From Phycisphaerales bacterium (GTDB taxonomy: Bacteria; Planctomycetota; UBA1135; UBA2386): 59,631 nt of DNA. The position numbers and the translations under genes were made by a program. The stretch is from positions 1 through 59,631 of the forward strand of contig JADCJE010000151.1 in the NCBI GenBank assembly GCA_020247305.1. Direction: 5' to 3'. Each line of letters begins with the position of its first letter. The first letter of the stretch is position 1. This document shows, one piece after another, positions 1 through 9,667 of this stretch. Below the pieces are notes generated by a model. The model was not told the origin of the DNA, made no database searches, and saw only the letters and a list, made by a program, of their open reading frames with translations.

Positions 1-121
1 CACTAACCGACGATCGCGTCAGGGCGAGCCGCCGTGGGCCGCAGCGCGATGGGACGACGAAACGAGCGCTGGGGACCGGCGGGAAATCGCCGCTGGTCGT
101 CCGTGGCGCAGACTCCTAGCG

Positions 122-1093
122 TCAGCGGCCGGCGAACGCGAGCATCGCCCGCAGCCGCGCCAGCGGCACGTTGGCGCCGCAGACCACGACGGCCGCCCGG
201 CGACCGCGCACGGCCGCGTCCTGGCGGCACGCGGCGAGCGCGACGCCGGCAGCGCCTTCGACGAGCAGGTGCGAATGTTCGAGCGCGTCGGCCACGGCGA
301 CGGCGATCGCACGTTCGTCGACTTCGAGCCAGCGATCGACCAGAGTCCGGCACAGTTCGAACGTGACCGCGCCCGGCTCGACGCCGCCAGCCGTGCTGTC
401 GGAGAACGTGTCGTGGCACGGCACGTCGACGATGCGGCCTGCCCGCACACATGCCGCCATCGCCGGCGACTGCGCCGGCGAGCACGCGACGAACTCGATC
501 CGCGGTCGCGCGGCCTTGGCGTACGCCGCCATGCCGGCGAGCAGGCCGCCGCCGCCCATGGCGACGTAGACCGTGTCGACGTCGGGCCACTGCTCCAGCA
601 GTTCGACCGCGATCGTGCCCTGGCCCGCGAGCACGTCGGGATCGTTGTAGGGCGACAGGTAGACCCGACCCGTCGCGGCAGCGACCGCGCGCGCCTCCGC
701 CTCGGCGATCACGCAGTCGTCGCCGTGGACGACCACCTCCGCGCCATGCGCCGAAATCGCCGCCCGCTTCTCGCCGGGCGTCGTCGTCGGCACGTAGACC
801 GTCGCGGCGATGCCGAGCGCCGCCGCAGCGCTGGCCAGCGCGAGGCCGTGGTTGCCAGAGGACGCGGCGACCACGCCGGCGCGGCGCCGCGCCGGCGCAA
901 GGCACGCAAGCGCGTTGCTGGCGCCGCGGAACTTGAAGCTGCCGGTGTGCTGGACGTTCTCGAGCTTGAGCCGCACGTCGGCCGCGCAGGCGCGCGACAG
1001 CCGCGGGGACGGCAGCAGCGGCGTGCACACGACCAGGGGCCGCAGCCGCTCGGCCGCGGCCGCAACCGCCGATGCCGCCGCCGCCGGCGTCAC
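122..1093 (-). CDS. PLP-dependent threonine ammonia-lyase / serine racemase-like enzyme
   Basis: This 323-residue protein is a fold-type II PLP enzyme that probably deaminates L-threonine (or L-serine) to a 2-oxo acid. Seen in the sequence: the PLP-lysine motif TGSFKFRGA with Lys54, the substrate loop SSGNHG at residues 78-83, and the phosphate-binding glycine loop GGGGLLAG at 180-187. There is no C-terminal ACT domain, so allosteric isoleucine control of the biosynthetic IlvA type is unlikely; catabolic threonine dehydratase, serine racemase or a threo-hydroxyaspartate dehydratase remain possible. The GTG start was chosen because it overlaps the upstream stop as GTGA, implying translational coupling as the last gene of the accB-accC-pfkA unit. 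An open frame continues further upstream but is only the antisense-like shadow of the preceding gene. Confidence 0.85.
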   Translation of the reverse strand: MTPAAAASAVAAAAERLRPLVVCTPLLPSPRLSRACAADVRLKLENVQHTGSFKFRGASNALACLAPARRRAGVVAASSGNHGLALASAAAALGIAATVYVPTTTPGEKRAAISAHGAEVVVHGDDCVIAEAEARAVAAATGRVYLSPYNDPDVLAGQGTIAVELLEQWPDVDTVYVAMGGGGLLAGMAAYAKAARPRIEFVACSPAQSPAMAACVRAGRIVDVPCHDTFSDSTAGGVEPGAVTFELCRTLVDRWLEVDERAIAVAVADALEHSHLLVEGAAGVALAACRQDAAVRGRRAAVVVCGANVPLARLRAMLAFAGR

Positions 1094-2349
1094 GATCCGT
1101 CCGGTCGCACGACCGGCATCGGCACGGGCGCCGCCGGCGGCGTTGCGGGCGGCGTTGCGGGCGCCGCAGCGAATGGCGCGCCCTGCTGCGGATCGAGGCG
1201 CAAGCGCGCGCCGGGTGGCAGGTCGAATTCGGCGCCTTGCCACGCGACCTTGCCGGCGCCGTTGGCGCGGAAGGTCACGGCGTCGCCTTCCGGCTGCTTC
1301 GGCGCGTCCACCGAAGTCAGCTGCGCCGGCACGGCTTCCGCGCCCGTCGCCAGCAGGAAGCCCAGCCGGTGCCCAGGCGGCAGCCGCACTTCGCCCGTCG
1401 CATGGACGAACGTCACCTCCGTCGTGCCGACGTTGCTGATGCTCGCGCGCCCACCGAGCCAACCCGGTTCGTCGGCCCGCGTGAACACCAGATCGGTCAC
1501 GCCGGGCAGGGCCATCGCGAGCGGCACCGGCGCCGGCAGGAAGAACGGCACGGTCGCCGGCGGCGGCGGCGTGATGCGCAGGCGATGCCCGCCGGGCAGG
1601 TCGATGTCGTGCACACGATCCGTGGCGGACAGCCGCAGCCACGTCAGCTTGCTCGCCGCGATGGCGACGGCCTCCGGGGCAAGTTTGCGCAGCAGCAGCT
1701 GCGTCGGGCCGCGGGCAGAGATGCGCGTGGTGTTGTGCAGCAGCAGTTCGAACTCGCCGATCGTCCGGACTTCCACCTCGGCGCCGGAGCCGAGCGTGCG
1801 CAGCTTGTCGTGGAAAGCGAGCGGCACGAACGGCTCGGCCACGTCCGGACGCCACCAGACGCGCTCCGCGTGGCGGATCAGCAGCCCCACGTCGGCAGCG
1901 AACGGCAGCGGTTCCTTCTCGCGCGTGCGAACCCAGGCTGGCCAGCCGGGCGGCTCGTCCGGCGCTGGCGCCGACGGCAGCACGAGGCCGTCGGGTCCGA
2001 TCTGGGCCGGCGACGACGGCGCGGGCAGGGCGCCGAAGAGCGCCGACAACTGCGACGGGAAGACCGGAAAGCCGCTGGTCAGCTGCAGGCTCTGCGGCTG
2101 GTTCCACTGCACCTGGAACGGATTGCGCGCGCCAGGCGTGCGCAGGCCTTGCACCGGCGCGTTCTGCTGGTTGACCAAGCCGCCTTGGCGCGCGACGAGA
2201 TCGCGACGTCCAGCCTGCCCCGGCTGCCCCTGCTGCGTGCGGGTGAAGGGCGTGAACCAGGGCGACATCCCGAAGCCGCCGTTGCCCTGCGCCGATGCCG
2301 CGCTGGCGGCGAGCAGGGTCGCGACCGCAGTCGTCGCCAGCCGGTTCAC
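1090..2349 (-). CDS. Secreted protein of unknown function
   Basis: I do not recognise this 419-residue protein. It begins with a clear signal peptide (about residues 1-20, ending ASAQ), followed by a Gln/Gly/Pro-rich stretch, a central beta-rich region, and a Pro/Ala-rich tail. Two similar segments, GGHRLRI and PGHRLGF, suggest an internal duplication of a beta domain. It is therefore probably periplasmic or surface exposed. It starts with GTG in a four-base GTGA overlap with the stop of pfkA and its own stop overlaps the start of the threonine dehydratase, so all three are likely translated from one message even though the products act in different compartments. Confidence 0.75.
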   Translation of the reverse strand: MNRLATTAVATLLAASAASAQGNGGFGMSPWFTPFTRTQQGQPGQAGRRDLVARQGGLVNQQNAPVQGLRTPGARNPFQVQWNQPQSLQLTSGFPVFPSQLSALFGALPAPSSPAQIGPDGLVLPSAPAPDEPPGWPAWVRTREKEPLPFAADVGLLIRHAERVWWRPDVAEPFVPLAFHDKLRTLGSGAEVEVRTIGEFELLLHNTTRISARGPTQLLLRKLAPEAVAIAASKLTWLRLSATDRVHDIDLPGGHRLRITPPPPATVPFFLPAPVPLAMALPGVTDLVFTRADEPGWLGGRASISNVGTTEVTFVHATGEVRLPPGHRLGFLLATGAEAVPAQLTSVDAPKQPEGDAVTFRANGAGKVAWQGAEFDLPPGARLRLDPQQGAPFAAAPATPPATPPAAPVPMPVVRPDGS

Positions 2350-3398
2350 GGCCCCCCGATCGGCATGAAGAACGACTCGTAGCGATCGAGGAACTGGTCG
2401 GTCAGCGTCTTGCGCGCGGCGACCGCGGCGCGCAGCGGCACATCGACGATCTCGCCTGAGCGCATGGCGGACATGTACCCGAAGCGCCGCTCCAGGACGA
2501 GGCGCGCGGCGCGGGCGCCCAGGCGCAGGGCGAAGATGCGGTCGAAGGCGATCGGCTTGCCCGCCCGCTGCAGGTGGCCGAGCACGACCGGTCGCGCTTC
2601 CCAGCCCAGGCGCGCCTGCACGCGCTTGGCGATCGTCGCCGCCGCGCCGCCAGTCTTGAACTCGCCGAACTCGTCCTTATCCATGGACGAAAGGCACTTG
2701 CCGTCCTCATGCAGGCGCGCGCCTTCGGCGACGGCGACGATCGCCGAGCGCGACCCGGCCTGCCGCAGACGGGCGAGGTTTTGGCACAACTCTTCGAGGT
2801 GCACCGGGCGCTCGGGCACGAGCACCGCCTCGGCGCCGGCGGCGACGCCAGCGTAGGCGGTGATCCAGCCGGCGTGGCGTCCCATGCACTCGACCACCAT
2901 GACGCGACCGTGCGACTCGGCCGTGCTGCGCAGGTCGTCCATCGCCCGCGTGGCGACCTCGACCGCCGAGAAGAAGCCGAACGTGAAGTCGGTCGCGTCG
3001 AGGTCGTTGTCGATCGTCTTCGGCACACCGACCACCGGCACCTGGTGCTCGGTGAACAGGCGATCCGCCGCGCCCAGCGTGCCCTCGCCGCCGATGGCGA
3101 CGAGCGCGTCGAGGCGATGGCGCGCGATGGTCGCCAGCACCTTGGGCACCATCGTCGCGGGATCGCGGTACGGGTTGTCGCCGCTGCTGCCGAGCAACGT
3201 GCCGCCGTACACCAGCAGGTGCTGGAAGTCGGCGTGCTGCAGCGGACGCGCCGCGTCGTCGATCAGGCCGCGCCAGCCGTCGGCGAAGCCGACCAGTTCG
3301 GCGTTGGCCGCCAACAGACGGCGTGCAAGGCCGCAGATCGCCGCGTTCAGACCGGGGGCGTCGCCGCCGCCCGTCAACACACCCACTCGCATGGTCAT
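2346..3398 (-). CDS. pfkA: 6-phosphofructokinase (group III type, probably ATP-dependent)
   Basis: This 350-residue enzyme phosphorylates fructose 6-phosphate to fructose 1,6-bisphosphate. Visible motifs are GGGDAPGLN (residues 10-18, phosphate donor loop), GGEGT (103-107), PKTIDND (126-132, catalytic Asp) and MGRHAGW (172-178). In this family a Gly after the acidic residue of GGEG favours ATP, whereas Asp there (GGDD/GGED) marks pyrophosphate users; Lys in PKTIDND is usual for pyrophosphate enzymes but also occurs in actinobacterial ATP enzymes. The combination matches the mixed group III class, so ATP is the more likely donor. It lies 49 bases behind accC and overlaps the next gene by four bases. 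Confidence 0.92.
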   Translation of the reverse strand: MTMRVGVLTGGGDAPGLNAAICGLARRLLAANAELVGFADGWRGLIDDAARPLQHADFQHLLVYGGTLLGSSGDNPYRDPATMVPKVLATIARHRLDALVAIGGEGTLGAADRLFTEHQVPVVGVPKTIDNDLDATDFTFGFFSAVEVATRAMDDLRSTAESHGRVMVVECMGRHAGWITAYAGVAAGAEAVLVPERPVHLEELCQNLARLRQAGSRSAIVAVAEGARLHEDGKCLSSMDKDEFGEFKTGGAAATIAKRVQARLGWEARPVVLGHLQRAGKPIAFDRIFALRLGARAARLVLERRFGYMSAMRSGEIVDVPLRAAVAARKTLTDQFLDRYESFFMPIGGP

Positions 3399-3447
3399 GG
3401 ATCCGACCGACCTCGAAGCGAAGGAAGCGCGAGCCGGCGCGCCGCGG

Positions 3448-4794
3448 TCACCGCGGCGTGAAGTACCGGTCGATGAAGCCCGTATCGACTTCTCCGGCGC
3501 AGAAATCGGAGTGCTCCAGGATGCGCAGGAACAGGCCGGCCGTCGTGGTGATGCCTTCGAGGGTCAGTTCCTGCAGCGCCCGCCGCGCGACCTCGAGGGT
3601 GCGCTTGCGGTCGTGCCGGTGGATGATCAGCTTGCCGACCATCGAGTCGTAGTGCGGCGGCACCGAGTAACCCTGGTAGATGTGGCTGTCCCAGCGGACG
3701 CCCGGGCCGGCCGGCGCCACGAAGGTCGTGATCTTGCCCGGGCTCGGCTTGAAGTTGTGGTCCGGGTCCTCCGCGTTGATGCGGAACTCCATCGCGTGGC
3801 CGCGCATCTTGATGTCCTCCTGGCGGAAGGACAGCTTGTTGCCGGCGGCGACCAGGATCATCTCGCGGATGAGATCGGTGTCGGTGACCATCTCGGTGAC
3901 CGGATGCTCGACCTGGATGCGCGAGTTGATCTCGATGAAGTAGAAGTTCTTGTCCTTGTCGAGCAGGAACTCGACCGTGCCCGCGGAGTAGTAGTTGGCA
4001 GCCTTTGCAAGGCGAACCGCCGCGTCACCCATCGCCTGGCGCGTCTTCTCGTCGAGCACCGGGCAGGGGCTCTCCTCGACCAGCTTCTGGTGGCGGCGCT
4101 GCAGCGAGCAGTCGCGTTCGCCGAGGTGCACGACGTTGCCGTGCTGGTCGGCCATGATCTGGATCTCGACGTGGCGCGGCTTCTCGATGTACTTCTCGAG
4201 GTAGACCGTCGAATCCTTGAAGGCCTTCTCAGCTTCGCTGCGGGCGGCGTGGTAGCCGGTGACGAGGCTCGGCTCGTTGTGCGCGACGCGCATGCCGCGG
4301 CCGCCGCCGCCGGCCGCTGCCTTGATGAGGACCGGGAAGCCGATCTTGCGCGCGATCTGCAGCGCTTCCTGCTCGTTCTCGATCGGGCCGTCGCTGCCCG
4401 GGACGGTCGGCACGCCGGCTTCCTTGGCCAGGCGCTTGGCCGCGACCTTGTCGCCGCAGTTGGCGATCGCGGACGGCGACGGGCCGATGAACTTGATGTT
4501 GCAGCTCTGGCAGACCTCGGCGAAGTGCTCGTTCTCCGACAGGAAGCCGTAGCCCGGATGGATCGCCTCGACGTCGGCGATCTCCGCCGCGGCGATGATC
4601 GCCGGGATGTTGAGGTAGCTCTCCGAACTGGGCGCGGGGCCGATGCAGATCGTCTCGTCGGCGTAGCGCAGGTGCAGCGAGTCCTTGTCGGCCTCGCTGT
4701 AGACGGCGACGGACTGGATGCCCAGGTCCTTGCAAGCGCGCAGGATGCGCAGCGCGATCTCGCCGCGATTGGCGATCAGGATGCGTTGGAACAT
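3448..4794 (-). CDS. accC: Biotin carboxylase subunit of acetyl-CoA carboxylase
   Basis: The 448-residue protein matches the usual AccC length and carboxylates the biotin on AccB using ATP and bicarbonate, the first half-reaction of malonyl-CoA synthesis. It starts [14 protein letters not shown] and contains the biotin carboxylase N-terminal domain (about 1-115), an ATP-grasp domain with the glycine-rich loop [11 protein letters not shown] near residues 158-168, the [14 protein letters not shown] active-site segment, and the C-terminal domain beginning near [10 protein letters not shown]. The start was set at the ATG of MFQRIL because this is where conserved AccC homology begins; the open frame further upstream lies within accB. 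It is 14 bases downstream of accB and likely cotranscribed with it. Confidence 0.97.
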   Translation of the reverse strand: MFQRILIANRGEIALRILRACKDLGIQSVAVYSEADKDSLHLRYADETICIGPAPSSESYLNIPAIIAAAEIADVEAIHPGYGFLSENEHFAEVCQSCNIKFIGPSPSAIANCGDKVAAKRLAKEAGVPTVPGSDGPIENEQEALQIARKIGFPVLIKAAAGGGGRGMRVAHNEPSLVTGYHAARSEAEKAFKDSTVYLEKYIEKPRHVEIQIMADQHGNVVHLGERDCSLQRRHQKLVEESPCPVLDEKTRQAMGDAAVRLAKAANYYSAGTVEFLLDKDKNFYFIEINSRIQVEHPVTEMVTDTDLIREMILVAAGNKLSFRQEDIKMRGHAMEFRINAEDPDHNFKPSPGKITTFVAPAGPGVRWDSHIYQGYSVPPHYDSMVGKLIIHRHDRKRTLEVARRALQELTLEGITTTAGLFLRILEHSDFCAGEVDTGFIDRYFTPR

Positions 4795-4808
4795 TGCGTG
4801 GTGCCCGC

Positions 4809-5345
4809 TCAGCGGATCAGGAACAGCGGCTGGCCGAACTCGACCGGCTCGCCGTTCTTGACGAGGATCTCCAGGATCTCGAACTCGCGTTCGGCCTTGA
4901 TCTCGTTCATGACCTTCATCGCCTCGATGATGCACAGCGTCTTCTCTGCCGAGCAGCGGTCGCCGACCTTGCAGAACGGCTCCGCTTCGGGCGAGGCCGC
5001 CCGGTAGAACGTGCCGAGCATCGGCGATTTGTAGACCTCGCCCTTGGGCTCGGGCGCGCCACCGCCGGCGACCGGACCGGACCCAGCCGGGGCCGACGGC
5101 GCGGCGTGCGCCAACGGCATCGCCGGCAGCGCCATCGCGGCTGGCGCGGCGTAGCTGACCGCCGCCGCGGGCTCCTTGCGGCGCACCCGCCAACGGGTCG
5201 CGCCCTCTTCGAGTTCCACCTCGACGACGTCCTTGGCCTCCATCAGTTCGATCAACCGCTCCAACTGGCCCAGGCGGTCCTGGGCGGCAGCCGGCTTGCT
5301 CGAGGGGGACGACTTCTTGGACGTATCCGGGCGCTTTTTGGCCAT
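4809..5345 (-). CDS. accB: Biotin carboxyl carrier protein of acetyl-CoA carboxylase
   Basis: This 178-residue protein carries the covalently bound biotin that shuttles CO2 between AccC and the carboxyltransferase. The C-terminal biotinyl domain (about 103-178) has the canonical EAMKVMNEI motif with biotinylated Lys144, preceded by [15 protein letters not shown]. The N-terminus is Lys/Ser-rich, then a short helical region (25-50), and an Ala/Pro-rich flexible linker (60-100) typical of bacterial BCCPs. Order accB-accC is the common arrangement; the carboxyltransferase genes accA/accD are not in this window. Confidence 0.97.
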   Translation of the reverse strand: MAKKRPDTSKKSSPSSKPAAAQDRLGQLERLIELMEAKDVVEVELEEGATRWRVRRKEPAAAVSYAAPAAMALPAMPLAHAAPSAPAGSGPVAGGGAPEPKGEVYKSPMLGTFYRAASPEAEPFCKVGDRCSAEKTLCIIEAMKVMNEIKAEREFEILEILVKNGEPVEFGQPLFLIR

Positions 5346-5458
5346 CGATCAGGGTTCCGGCGCGGCACCCGCCGCCGCCGGGCGGCCGGAGAGTGAACGG
5401 GTCCGAGCGGTCAGAATCCAGTGCGGCGTGCCGTGTACCCGGCGCCGCGACGCCGAAG

Positions 5459-6457
5459 TCAGATCAACTCGGCGATCTGCACGGCGTTCAGCGCCGCACC
5501 CTTGCGCACCTGGTCGCCCACCAACCAGAAGGTCAGGCCGGGATCGAACACCCGGCCCGTGCGGATGCGTCCAACGGCGACCTCGTCGCGCCCGGTCTGC
5601 AGGTTCGGCATCGGATAGCGCGCGACGGCGAGGTCGTCGACGACGGCGAGCCCGGGCGCGGCAGCGAACACGGCCCGCGCCGCCGCGCGGTCGAGCGGCC
5701 GCTGCAGGCTGACGGCCACCGACTCGCTGTGGCACCGCTCGACGGGCACGCGCACACAGGTGGCGTCGACGCGCAGGTCCGGCAGGCCGAGGATGCGCCG
5801 CGACTCCTCCTGCAACTTGTCCTCTTCGCCGCTCCAGCCATCGTCGCCAAAGGCATCGACGTGCGGGAACAGGTTGCCGGCGAGCACCTGCGGCATCGCG
5901 ACCGCGGCAGGCAGCGCCTCGCCGCGCGCCAACGCGGCGATGCCGGCCCGCAGTTCCTCGATGCCCGGCCGGCCCGCGCCCGACGCCGCCTGGTAGGTGC
6001 TCACCACCACGGCGCGCACGCCGGCCGCGCGCTGCAGCGGCGCCAGCGCGAGCGTCAGCAGGATCGTCGAGCAGTTGGGATTGGCGATCAGCCGGCGATG
6101 ACCGCGCAGCGCCGCCGCATTGACCTCGGGCACGACGAGCGGCACGCCCGGATCGCGCCGGTACGCGGTGCTGAAGTCGATGGCGATCGCGCCGGCAGCC
6201 GCGGCGGCCGGCGCGTGCGCAGCAGCGACGTCGGCGCCGACTGCGAAGAACGCGAGGTCGACGCCGGCAAAGCACCCGGGCGCGAGCGGGCCGACGACGT
6301 GCTCGCGCCCGCCCCATGCCACCCGCTGGCCGCTGCACGGGGCCGAAGCGAACAGCCGCAGTTCGCGCACCGGAAATCGCCGGCTGGCGAGCAGCGCCAG
6401 CAGTTCCTCCCCGACGGCCCCTGTCGCGCCGACGACGGCCACGGCGCGCCCGCTCAT
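5459..6457 (-). CDS. asd: Aspartate-semialdehyde dehydrogenase
   Basis: The 332-residue enzyme reduces aspartyl phosphate to aspartate semialdehyde with NADPH, the branch point to lysine/diaminopimelate, threonine and methionine. Evidence is the N-terminal nucleotide-binding loop VVGATGAVG (residues 8-16), the catalytic cysteine in NPNCST (Cys129), the substrate-binding segment [13 protein letters not shown] (153-165) and the catalytic histidine region RCHSES (His243). The ATG start overlaps the moaC stop as ATGA. No other lysine-pathway gene is adjacent, so its pairing with moaC is probably only a transcriptional convenience. Confidence 0.95.
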   Translation of the reverse strand: MSGRAVAVVGATGAVGEELLALLASRRFPVRELRLFASAPCSGQRVAWGGREHVVGPLAPGCFAGVDLAFFAVGADVAAAHAPAAAAAGAIAIDFSTAYRRDPGVPLVVPEVNAAALRGHRRLIANPNCSTILLTLALAPLQRAAGVRAVVVSTYQAASGAGRPGIEELRAGIAALARGEALPAAVAMPQVLAGNLFPHVDAFGDDGWSGEEDKLQEESRRILGLPDLRVDATCVRVPVERCHSESVAVSLQRPLDRAAARAVFAAAPGLAVVDDLAVARYPMPNLQTGRDEVAVGRIRTGRVFDPGLTFWLVGDQVRKGAALNAVQIAELI

Positions 6458-6966
6458 GGCGCAGCCGGCGGCGCGTCGAACACGCCCGACTTGCCGCCGG
6501 ACTTGTGCAGCAAGCGCACCGACGCCACCACGGCGCCGCGGCAACGCGCCTTCACCATGTCGTAGATGGTCAGGGCGGCGACCGCCGCGCCGGTCATCGC
6601 TTCCATCTCCACGCCCGTCGCGGCGACGGTCGCCGCTTCGCACGTGACCTGCACGGCGTCGTCCCCGACCGGCGCGAAGTCGATGGCGACACGGCTGAGC
6701 GGCAGCGCGTGGCACAGCGGGATCAGCCGCGGCGTGTCCTTGGCCGCCTGGATGCCGGCGACCCGCGCCACGGCCAGCGCCTCGCCCTTCGGCAACCGGC
6801 CGGCGAGCAGCAGTTCGCGCGTCGGCGCGTCGAGGCGCACGATCGCTTCCGCGACCGCCCGCCGCGCCGTCGCCGGCTTGGCGCCCACGTCGACCATGTT
6901 GGCTTGGCCGCGGCCGTCGACATGGGTCAGGCCATCGTGCGGTGGCTCGTCCGGATCGCGGGTCAT
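6454..6966 (-). CDS. moaC: Cyclic pyranopterin monophosphate synthase
   Basis: This 170-residue enzyme converts the MoaA product into cyclic pyranopterin monophosphate in molybdenum cofactor synthesis. Family hallmarks are the N-terminal MVDVGAKPATARRAVA segment (24-39), the pterin/phosphate region TPRLIPLCHALPLS (78-91), GVEMEAMTGAAVAALTIYDM (118-137) with catalytic Asp136, and the lysine motif KSGGKSG (155-161). Length and motif order are complete. It is the first gene of the leftward block and overlaps asd by four bases. No other moa/moe genes are visible nearby. Confidence 0.95.
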   Translation of the reverse strand: MTRDPDEPPHDGLTHVDGRGQANMVDVGAKPATARRAVAEAIVRLDAPTRELLLAGRLPKGEALAVARVAGIQAAKDTPRLIPLCHALPLSRVAIDFAPVGDDAVQVTCEAATVAATGVEMEAMTGAAVAALTIYDMVKARCRGAVVASVRLLHKSGGKSGVFDAPPAAP

Positions 6967-7218
6967 GCCGCTTGGTTACGAAGCCGCGGGCAATTTGCAA
7001 GGTGGGTGTCGCGCCGCCGGTGCGGCGCATTTTCCCCCTGGGGAACGCCATGCGGGGCACGTATAGAACAAAGTGCGCGGCGCACGCCAAGCCGCCGACC
7101 GAACGGGCCGTCGAGCGATCCCTCCTCCCAGCAGCGTTTTGTGTGCATCCGGGAGCGGCGGGCGGTCGATTCCCTTCGGACGGTCGCAGGCGATCGCGCC
7201 GGTCGCCGCCAACCCAGC

Positions 7219-9606
7219 ATGGTCCAAGGCCACCCGGTGTTCTCCCCCGTCCGCTCGCTCTGGCTCGCCGCGGTCGCCGCGGCCCTCGCGCCCGCCCTGG
7301 CTGCCCAGGAACTCGCCGCACTGGTGCGCGTGCAACTCGAACAGGCGGACGCCGTCGGCGTCGCGGACGTCTTCGCCCTGGCGCCGAAGGTCGCCGACCT
7401 CGCGCCAGAGCAGAACGTCGACGCCTTCCGCGACGCCGCGGTCAAGGCCGCGCGCGAACTCGGCCCCAAGGCGAAGCTCTGCGCGGCGCTGGCCCTGCGC
7501 GACCTCAAGAACGACGCCACGTACGGCAAGGACCTGCTCGAACTGCTGAGGCCGGTCGCCGGCGGCGACGCCGAGGAACTGCGCGCCGCGGCGATGGTCG
7601 TGCTCGGCGACGACCGCTTGTTCAACACGCGCGTGCTGCCCGACGTGCAGAAGCTCGTCGACGGCATCGCCAAGGACGAACTGCAGCCGCCGCGGCTCCG
7701 CATCGAAGCTGCGCTCGCGCTGTACGGCATCGGCACCAACGCCCAGCGCGTCACCGCCAAGGCGGTCCTGGAGCAGTTCCTGCAGTCGACCGACCGCGAC
7801 CTGCAGCAGCGGGGCGCGCTCGCGCTCGCCGAACTCAACATCGAGGGCGGCCCGGCCTGGGACGTGCTGCGCGACATCAAGGACCAGCCGACCGACGTCG
7901 GCCGCCGCGCCCGCCTCTACCTGCAGCGCGAGGAGCAGCGCCGCGAGTTCTCGCAGATGCTGGCCCGCGTGGTCGAGAAGGGCCGGGGCGAGAAGAATCC
8001 CGGCGAGGGCGGCGGCGAGTACGCGCTGCTCGACGAACTCAAGCAACGCATCCGCGCCGCGCACGTGCGCGGCAGCGAGGTCACCGACGCGGAGCTGATG
8101 GAGTACGCCGCCAAGGGCATGCTGTCGGGCCTCGATCCGCACAGCACGTTCTTCACCAGCGAGGAGTTCCAGAAGTTCTTCTTCGACCTCAACCGCGAAT
8201 ACGGCGGCATCGGCGCGTTCGTCAACTTCGACCAGGACGGCGACTTCTCCATCGTACGGCCGATCTACAGCGGCCCCGCCTACAAGGCCGGGATGAAGAG
8301 CGGCGACAAGATCCTGGAGATCGACGGCTGGGAGACGTCGGGCCACACCACCGACGAGATCATCACGCGCCTCAAGGGCCGGCCGGAGACGTCGGTCACG
8401 CTCAAGGTCTTCCGACCCGGCTTCCAGAAGCCCGAAGAACTGACGATCGTCCGCCGCCAGATCAGCGTGCCGGCGGTCAACTGGGCGATGGTCCCCGGGG
8501 ACATCGGCTACGTCGAGCTGATCAACTTCAGCCAGAACATCAGCGAGGAACTGCGCAAGGCGCTCAACGACCTCGAGCAGCGCGGCGCCAAGGGCATCGT
8601 GCTCGACGTGCGCAACAACACCGGCGGCTTCCTGCAGGAGGCGCGCTCAATCGTCGAACAGTTCGTCGCCGGCAAGAAGCTGGTCGTCTACACCGAGGGC
8701 CCGGCCGAGCCGCGGCGCAACTACTACACCGCCGATCGCAACCGCAAGGTCTGCGACCTGCCGTTGGTCGTGCTGACCAACAACTTCTCGGCGTCCGCCA
8801 GCGAGATCACCGCCGGCGCGCTGCAGGACCTCAAGCGCGCGGTCGTGGTCGGCGAACGTTCGTTCGGCAAGGGCAGCGTGCAGAACATCCTCGACCTCGA
8901 CAGCGAGCCGGCCGAGGAGTTCGAAGACCTCAACAAGGACCGCGTGTGGCAGGAAGGCGAGCCCTACGACGACCGCAACAAGAACGGCAAGTACGACCCA
9001 GGCGCGCACATCAAGCTGACGATCGCCAAGTACTACCTGCCGAGCGGGCGCTGCCCGCACCGCGAGTTCGACAAGGACGGCCGCATCGTCGACCCCGGTT
9101 GGGGCGTCACACCGGACAAGGTCCTCGACCTGTTGGAGAACAAGCCGGAGGACGCGTGGAAGAACAGCGCCGTGTTCGCGCTGCTCAAGAAGGGCGTGTT
9201 CCGCGACTACGTGCGCAAGCACATCGGCCAGCACGAAGCGTTGTTCCGTGAACTGGCCGAGGGCGACGGCGGCGATCCCAACCGCTATCCCGACTTCACC
9301 GCCTTCTACGCCGAACTCGACACCAAGCTGTCGCAGGACGACGTGCGGCGCTGGGTGCGCTACGAGGTCCGCGACCAGGTCAGCGATCTGCGCGGCGCGG
9401 TCTACCCGGGCCAGCGCGCCACCGGCGACCCGCAGGAGGACGCGCAGTTGCAGGAGGCCGTGCGCACGATCCTGCAGCAGCTGGGCCAAGACGTCCGCGC
9501 CGTGCCGGCCTTCCAGAACGTGCTGAAGATCAAGTTCGACGAAGCGGCCAAGGACGGCGGCAAGGCTGCCGCCAAGTCGACGCCGCCCGCCGACGCCAAG
9601 AAGTGA
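7219..9606 (+). CDS. Periplasmic C-terminal processing protease (S41 family) with HEAT-like N-domain
   Basis: This 795-residue protein is a secreted tail-specific serine protease. A signal peptide (about 1-30, ending ALAAQ) is followed by an Ala/Leu-rich helical region with HEAT-like periodicity (30-250), a PDZ domain (about 325-415), and the S41 catalytic domain. The catalytic serine lies in SASASE (524-529) and the general-base lysine in SFGKGSV (Lys551), the Ser-Lys dyad of CtpA/Prc enzymes. An unusual Asp/Asn-rich insertion around residues 570-595 (DLNKDRVW, then DDRNKNGKYD) looks calcium binding. The ATG at 7219 was chosen because the signal peptide follows directly; an open frame runs further upstream without homology. 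The 252 bases before it are shared with the divergent moaC. Confidence 0.92.
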   Translation: MVQGHPVFSPVRSLWLAAVAAALAPALAAQELAALVRVQLEQADAVGVADVFALAPKVADLAPEQNVDAFRDAAVKAARELGPKAKLCAALALRDLKNDATYGKDLLELLRPVAGGDAEELRAAAMVVLGDDRLFNTRVLPDVQKLVDGIAKDELQPPRLRIEAALALYGIGTNAQRVTAKAVLEQFLQSTDRDLQQRGALALAELNIEGGPAWDVLRDIKDQPTDVGRRARLYLQREEQRREFSQMLARVVEKGRGEKNPGEGGGEYALLDELKQRIRAAHVRGSEVTDAELMEYAAKGMLSGLDPHSTFFTSEEFQKFFFDLNREYGGIGAFVNFDQDGDFSIVRPIYSGPAYKAGMKSGDKILEIDGWETSGHTTDEIITRLKGRPETSVTLKVFRPGFQKPEELTIVRRQISVPAVNWAMVPGDIGYVELINFSQNISEELRKALNDLEQRGAKGIVLDVRNNTGGFLQEARSIVEQFVAGKKLVVYTEGPAEPRRNYYTADRNRKVCDLPLVVLTNNFSASASEITAGALQDLKRAVVVGERSFGKGSVQNILDLDSEPAEEFEDLNKDRVWQEGEPYDDRNKNGKYDPGAHIKLTIAKYYLPSGRCPHREFDKDGRIVDPGWGVTPDKVLDLLENKPEDAWKNSAVFALLKKGVFRDYVRKHIGQHEALFRELAEGDGGDPNRYPDFTAFYAELDTKLSQDDVRRWVRYEVRDQVSDLRGAVYPGQRATGDPQEDAQLQEAVRTILQQLGQDVRAVPAFQNVLKIKFDEAAKDGGKAAAKSTPPADAKK

Positions 9607-9667
9607 CCGCCCGCGGCCGGTCGGCACTGTCCCCCAGGCCGCCGGCGGCGGACAATCCGCCGCCAGC

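Noticed and set aside
1-121. Possible gene at the left edge
   Set aside because: Open frames cross these bases but none shows homology or a sensible composition; the segment is only the region downstream of the threonine dehydratase.
7030-7070. Promoter with TATAGA at 7062-7067 for the S41 gene
   Set aside because: The hexamer at the -35 position (TGGGGA) matches only three of six bases, so I do not list it as a feature.
7140-7215. tRNA-like T-arm sequence GGTCGATTCCC upstream of the S41 protease
   Set aside because: No acceptor, D or anticodon stems can be drawn around it; no other tRNA candidates were seen in the window.
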